Origin: Pseudolabrys sp.
Lineage (GTDB): Bacteria; Pseudomonadota; Alphaproteobacteria; Rhizobiales; Xanthobacteraceae
Assembly: GCA_026125895.1 (NCBI GenBank)
Contig: JAHCKG010000002.1
Coordinates: 280,034 to 344,033 of the forward strand
DNA: 64,000 nt
Direction of reading: 5' to 3'
In this document: piece by piece, positions 60,684-64,000 of the stretch
Numbering within the stretch: the stretch's first letter is position 1
Layout of the letters: each line of letters begins with the position of its first letter
Position numbers and translations under genes: made by a program
The notes under the pieces: generated by a model
What the model saw: the letters and a program-made list of their open reading frames with translations, nothing else
The model's database searches: none
What the model was told of the DNA's origin: nothing

Positions 60684-61880
60684 TCACGGGCTGAAGATCA
60701 GCACCACGAAGGTCACGAACAGAACGAGGTGCACGCCGCCAAGCAGAATATTGGTCGGCGCGCCGGAAAACGTCATCTGCGCGATCACCAGCGTGAGGCC
60801 GAGCAGGATGGCGTCGGCCGGCGCCAGGCCGAGCTGCAGCGGCGTGCCGGTGAACAGGCTGATGACCAGCATGGCCGGGATGGTGAGGCCGATCGTCGAC
60901 AGCGCCGAGCCGAGCGACAGATTGACCGAGCGTTGCAGCCGGTTCTGCGCGGCCGCCCTGAACGACGACAGGCCTTCCGGCGCCAGCACCAGGATGGCGA
61001 TGACGATGCCGCCGATCGTCGCCGGCGCATGCATCTTGTCGAGCGCGAAATCGACGATCAGCGCCAGCGATTCCGCGAGCAGCACCACCGGCAGCAGCGT
61101 CAGCAGCAGCAGCAGCGCGTGCACCCAGGCGGGATAGACCGGAGCGCTGCCCTCGTGCGCGTCATCTGTGCCGCCATCGGCCTCTGTGAAGAAGGCGCGG
61201 TGCCGCATGGTCTGAATCAGGAGGAAGCCACCGTAGAGCAATGCCGTCAGGATGGCGAAGGATACCGCCTGGAACGGCGTGACCGAACTGTCCGGCGTCG
61301 AGCGGGTGAAGGTCGGAATGATCAGCGAAATGACCGCGAGCGTCGTGATGACGGCGAGGAAGGCGACGGCGCCCTGCAGCGAATACTGCTGCTGGCGGTG
61401 ACGCAGCGCGCCGACGATGATCGAGAGGCCGATCATGACGTTGAGCACGATCATCAGGACCGCGTAGACGGTGTCGCGCGGCAGGGTCGGATTGGGATCG
61501 CCCCTCAGCATCACGGTCGCCATGATGGTCACCTCGATCGCGACCGCCGACAACGTGAGGATCAAGGTGCCGTACGGCTCGCCGCAGTAATGCGCCAGCA
61601 TCTCGGCATGGCGGACGACGCCGAAGGCGCACCAGATCATCACCGCAAACAGCACGGCGAAGACCGCGGAGGTGACGACGAGATTGGAAAAATCGTGCGT
61701 CAGGTTGTGCCCGCCGACGTGAATCCCGACGGTGACGATGAGACCGCAGATCATCGGCAGCTCGGCGCGGAGCACGGCGCCAAGCCCGCGGCCGGTGGGC
61801 ATGCGCATGGGCTGCCGGCGCGAACCGGAGGAACTCCTGTCGCGTTGGGCAGCGCGGGACTTCGACAAGGTTCTGGGCAT
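60684..61880 (-). CDS. Ca2+/H+ antiporter (ChaA-like)
   Basis: 398 residues, about 11 membrane segments in two halves around the acidic loop TEADGGTDDAHEGS (about 225). Alpha repeats of the CaCA family: AHYCGEPYGTLILTLSAVAI and EVTIMATVML in the first, LAPEGLSSFRAAAQNRLQRS in the second. Exchanges Ca2+ or Na+/K+ for protons. A basic N-terminal extension may indicate a later start. Confidence 0.9.
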   Translation of the reverse strand: MPRTLSKSRAAQRDRSSSGSRRQPMRMPTGRGLGAVLRAELPMICGLIVTVGIHVGGHNLTHDFSNLVVTSAVFAVLFAVMIWCAFGVVRHAEMLAHYCGEPYGTLILTLSAVAIEVTIMATVMLRGDPNPTLPRDTVYAVLMIVLNVMIGLSIIVGALRHRQQQYSLQGAVAFLAVITTLAVISLIIPTFTRSTPDSSVTPFQAVSFAILTALLYGGFLLIQTMRHRAFFTEADGGTDDAHEGSAPVYPAWVHALLLLLTLLPVVLLAESLALIVDFALDKMHAPATIGGIVIAILVLAPEGLSSFRAAAQNRLQRSVNLSLGSALSTIGLTIPAMLVISLFTGTPLQLGLAPADAILLGLTLVIAQMTFSGAPTNILLGGVHLVLFVTFVVLIFSP

Positions 61881-62021
61881 GGTTCACAACATGACGGCGG
61901 AAAAGACTCGGGTGGGCAGTGTAGCGCGAAGCGCAGGGCCATTCCCAGTAACCCGCCGGTCGGCTAACCTGCTTTCATAAAGACAAAAGCGGCCAACGTG
62001 CCGCATCAGGGAGATGTCGCC

Positions 62022-63113
62022 ATGACTGCGTCTACGCGCCTGTCGTCGCTCTGTTCGTGCGGATTGCCGCACGGCCGCTCCATCAGCCGCCGCACGCTGC
62101 TCGCCGGCGGCGCCGCGGCCTTCGCCTGCACCGCGGCAGCGCCGCTCGCCGGCTTCCTGCCGAAGGCCTACGCCCAGGCCAAAGGCAACATCATCGACGT
62201 GCATCACCACATCTCGCCGCCGACCTGGGTCGCGGGTCTCAAGAGCGTCAAGCAGGACTCGCCGCCAGTGAACAACTGGTCGGTGGAGAAGACGCTCGAG
62301 GACATGGACAAAGGCGGCGTCGGCGTCGCCATCACCTCGCCGACCACGCCGCAGGCCTCGCCCTTCGACGCGCCGACCGCTTCGCGCATCGCCCGCGAGA
62401 GCAACGAATTCGCCAAGAAGCTGGAGAGCCAGCATCCCGGCCGCTTCGGCACCTGGGCGATGCTGCCGCTGCCGCATGTCGATGAGAGCCTCAAGGAAAT
62501 CGAATACGCCTTCGATACGCTCAAGGTGGACGGCGTTGGCGTGATGACGAGCTATGGCGACAAGTGGCTCGGCTATGCCGAATTCGAGCCGGTATGGGCC
62601 GAGCTCAACCGCCGCAAGGCCACCGTCTACACCCACCCGACCGCAGCCAATTGCTGCGTCAACCTGGTGCGCGACATCGACCCGGCGCTGATCGAATTCG
62701 GCACCGACACGACGCGCTCGATCTTCACCGTGATCTTCTCCGGCTTCGGCGAGAAATATCCCGACATCAACTGGATCTGGTCGCATGGCGGCGGCTCGAT
62801 CACCGCGTTCTACGAGCGCTTCACCGTACAGTCGATCGCGCGGCCGCCTTACGCCGGCAAGGTGACGCGCGCCCAGATCGACAAGCAGATCGGCCGCTTC
62901 TATTACGACACCGCGGCGATCCCCAACGACGTGACAATGGCCGCGCTCGCCAAAATGGTGCCGGCCTCGCAGATCGTGTTCGGCACGGATTATCCCTATC
63001 GCCGCGCCGCCGAATACATCAAGCCGATCGAGGGCTTCTTCAAGCCGGACGAAGTCAAGATGATCGAGCGCGACAACGCGCTGAAGCTGGTGCCCAGGTT
63101 GAAGACGGCGTGA
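62022..63113 (+). CDS. Tat-exported ACMSD-like amidohydrolase/decarboxylase
   Basis: 363 residues. Tat signal with SRRTLLAGGAAAFACTAAA ending near AYA-QAKGN. Metal site: NIIDVHHHISPPTW, YTHPTAANCC, WSHGGGSITAFYERF and FGTDYPYRRAAEYI, as in aminocarboxymuconate-semialdehyde decarboxylase-type enzymes. Periplasmic location is unusual for that family. AGGGAG eight bases before the ATG at 62022. Confidence 0.9.
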   Translation: MTASTRLSSLCSCGLPHGRSISRRTLLAGGAAAFACTAAAPLAGFLPKAYAQAKGNIIDVHHHISPPTWVAGLKSVKQDSPPVNNWSVEKTLEDMDKGGVGVAITSPTTPQASPFDAPTASRIARESNEFAKKLESQHPGRFGTWAMLPLPHVDESLKEIEYAFDTLKVDGVGVMTSYGDKWLGYAEFEPVWAELNRRKATVYTHPTAANCCVNLVRDIDPALIEFGTDTTRSIFTVIFSGFGEKYPDINWIWSHGGGSITAFYERFTVQSIARPPYAGKVTRAQIDKQIGRFYYDTAAIPNDVTMAALAKMVPASQIVFGTDYPYRRAAEYIKPIEGFFKPDEVKMIERDNALKLVPRLKTA

Positions 63114-63129
63114 GGCCATTCGTGAACCC

Positions 63130-63199
63130 GTAGCCCGGGTGAAGCGCAAGCGTAACCCTGGACCATTCCCCGGATTTCGCTTCGCTCCATCCGGGCTAC
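63130..63199. repeat. Palindromic repeat, type D
   Basis: GTAGCCCGGGTGAAGCGCAAG at the left and TCGCTCCATCCGGGCTAC at the right form an imperfect hairpin, a layout widespread between genes in alphaproteobacteria. Between the convergent amidohydrolase and the next gene, so it may terminate both. Confidence 0.72.
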
Positions 63200-63202
63200 A
63201 GC

Positions 63203-63748
63203 TCATTTTATACCGGCGGGACAAGCTCTGTCCGGCAGGCGCGTATCGCAGACGCCGACCTTCTTGAGATATTGCGTCCAGATCGCGGTCTGCTCCTTCG
63301 ACGGCGTCTGCTTGAATGCCTTCTGCACGACGTAAAAGCTGTCCTTGCCGGCGATCGCCTTCATGAAGGTGAACTCCGGCTTGCCGGTCTCCTTGTTATG
63401 CGGGCACGACGACAGCCACATCGTCACCGCGTATCCATTCTCGGCCGCGCTCATGATCGGCGCGCTTTCCGCTTCCGGGCACGACTTGCGCCACAGCCCG
63501 ATGATGCGATCGCGAAACTCTTCGGGCTTCGCTTTGAGCTGGTGAAACACCTGCACCGTGACCATCTCGGTCCAGGCATTCACGCTCTCGGCCTTCGGCA
63601 CCATCTCGGTGATCTGCGTGTTGCCCTGTCGCTTCTGGAAATCGACCTTGTAACCGTCCGGCATCGACACCAGCAGGTTCTCGCCTTGGAAGGCGGCGGC
63701 CGGCGCGGCCAGCGTCAGCAGCAGCGCGGAAGCGTAAAGACGAAACAT
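63203..63748 (-). CDS. Secreted hypothetical protein
   Basis: 181 residues. Signal peptide MFRLYASALLLTLAAPAAAF, then ENLLVSMPDGYKVDFQKRQG, WRKSCPEAESAPIMSAAENG, WLSSCPHNKETGKPEFTFMK and VGVCDTRLPDRACPAG. Four Cys outside the signal suggest two disulfides in the periplasm. No family name known to me. The start at 63748 follows GAGG. Confidence 0.75.
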   Translation of the reverse strand: MFRLYASALLLTLAAPAAAFQGENLLVSMPDGYKVDFQKRQGNTQITEMVPKAESVNAWTEMVTVQVFHQLKAKPEEFRDRIIGLWRKSCPEAESAPIMSAAENGYAVTMWLSSCPHNKETGKPEFTFMKAIAGKDSFYVVQKAFKQTPSKEQTAIWTQYLKKVGVCDTRLPDRACPAGIK

Positions 63749-63831
63749 GGCGGCGACCTCGCGTTGCGTGAATCGGGCGGCGCATTCTAGCCCGCGCATT
63801 CGGGCGGGCATGCGGCGGCGCCCGCGCCGCA

Positions 63832-63948
63832 CCCGTCACCCTGAGGTGCGAGCCTGTAGGCCGAGCCTCGAAGGGCGACAGCCCGATGCACGCGCCCTGC
63901 CCGTTCATCCTTCGAGGCGCGTAAGAGCGCGCACCTCAGGATGACGGG
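63832..63948. repeat. Palindromic repeat, type A, second copy
   Basis: CCCGTCACCCTGAGGTGCG at the left, CGCACCTCAGGATGACGGG at the right, with GAGCCTCGAAGGGCGA and ATCCTTCGAGGC inside. Matches the outer and inner arms of 6360-6475; the loops differ. Confidence 0.87.
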
Positions 63949-64000
63949 TTGGGGTTGGCGCGCATCGCAGCTACCCCCCCCCCGGCGCGCGAATCGCCCC

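Overview
The window is high-GC, gene-dense chromosomal DNA from an alphaproteobacterium, most likely order Hyphomicrobiales and close to the Bradyrhizobiaceae/Xanthobacteraceae (Bradyrhizobium, Rhodopseudomonas or Pseudolabrys type). Reasons: DUF1236, DUF1489, DUF3830 and CsbD proteins, GGAAC-N16/17-CGTT (EcfG-type) promoters, an ICE-like iron motif, an orphan Bug/TctC binding protein, and several families of palindromic intergenic repeats typical of that group. No rRNA, prophage or CRISPR array is visible; there is one tRNA, tRNA-Leu(GAG).

Layout. 1-788 is the 3' part of panC. 1412-4068 is a transposon-like element: an IS1595-family (ISXO2-like) transposase, near-identical 22-bp inverted ends, a candidate 8-bp target duplication, and passenger genes (one frameshifted ORF and a four-gene minus-strand operon of unknown small proteins, one with a DUF2283-like domain). 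It sits exactly behind the stop codon of an OmpA-family gene. 4.1-14.6 kb holds envelope and housekeeping genes, the biotin-carrying subunit of methylcrotonyl-CoA carboxylase (mccA), an orphan TctC protein, a GYD protein, a histone-H1-like protein, and an operon of SDR, c-type cytochrome and binding protein. 14.7-16.3 kb has a BrnT/BrnA toxin-antitoxin pair and an atypical unknown gene, followed by mccB.

18.0-19.8 kb is a run of three genes (DUF1236, a small secreted protein, CsbD), each behind its own EcfG-type promoter; a fourth such promoter lies at 11.9 kb. This suggests a general-stress cluster. 19.8-31 kb has a PLD-VTT/endonuclease pair, tandem GSTs, a rhodanese, the queC-VUT-rraA run and two aldo/keto reductases, the second frameshifted. 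31.0-32.2 kb is a two-gene ferrous iron importer (cupredoxin + FTR1). 32.6-41 kb has ddl, a VapBC-like module, isovaleryl-CoA dehydrogenase, a GGDEF/EAL protein with a degenerate GGDEF, and tandem polysaccharide deacetylases.

41.2-47.0 kb is a complete branched-chain-amino-acid-type ABC importer (livF-G-M-H and binding protein) with a divergent LysR regulator. 47.0-64 kb has tRNA-Leu, an orphan fliN, lipB, a second LysR facing a tautomerase, a PepSY membrane protein, acylphosphatase, a ClC channel, propionyl-CoA carboxylase alpha (pccA), a 1-Cys peroxiredoxin, a thioesterase, a DMT exporter, an SDR, a Ca2+/H+ antiporter, an ACMSD-like amidohydrolase and a secreted unknown.

Metabolic theme: isovaleryl-CoA dehydrogenase, mccA, mccB, pccA and the liv-type importer are all parts of branched-chain amino acid uptake and degradation, but here they are dispersed rather than in one operon. 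The parts most likely to be new are the passenger operon of the IS1595-type element (2752-3914) and the unusual gene at 15609-16322.
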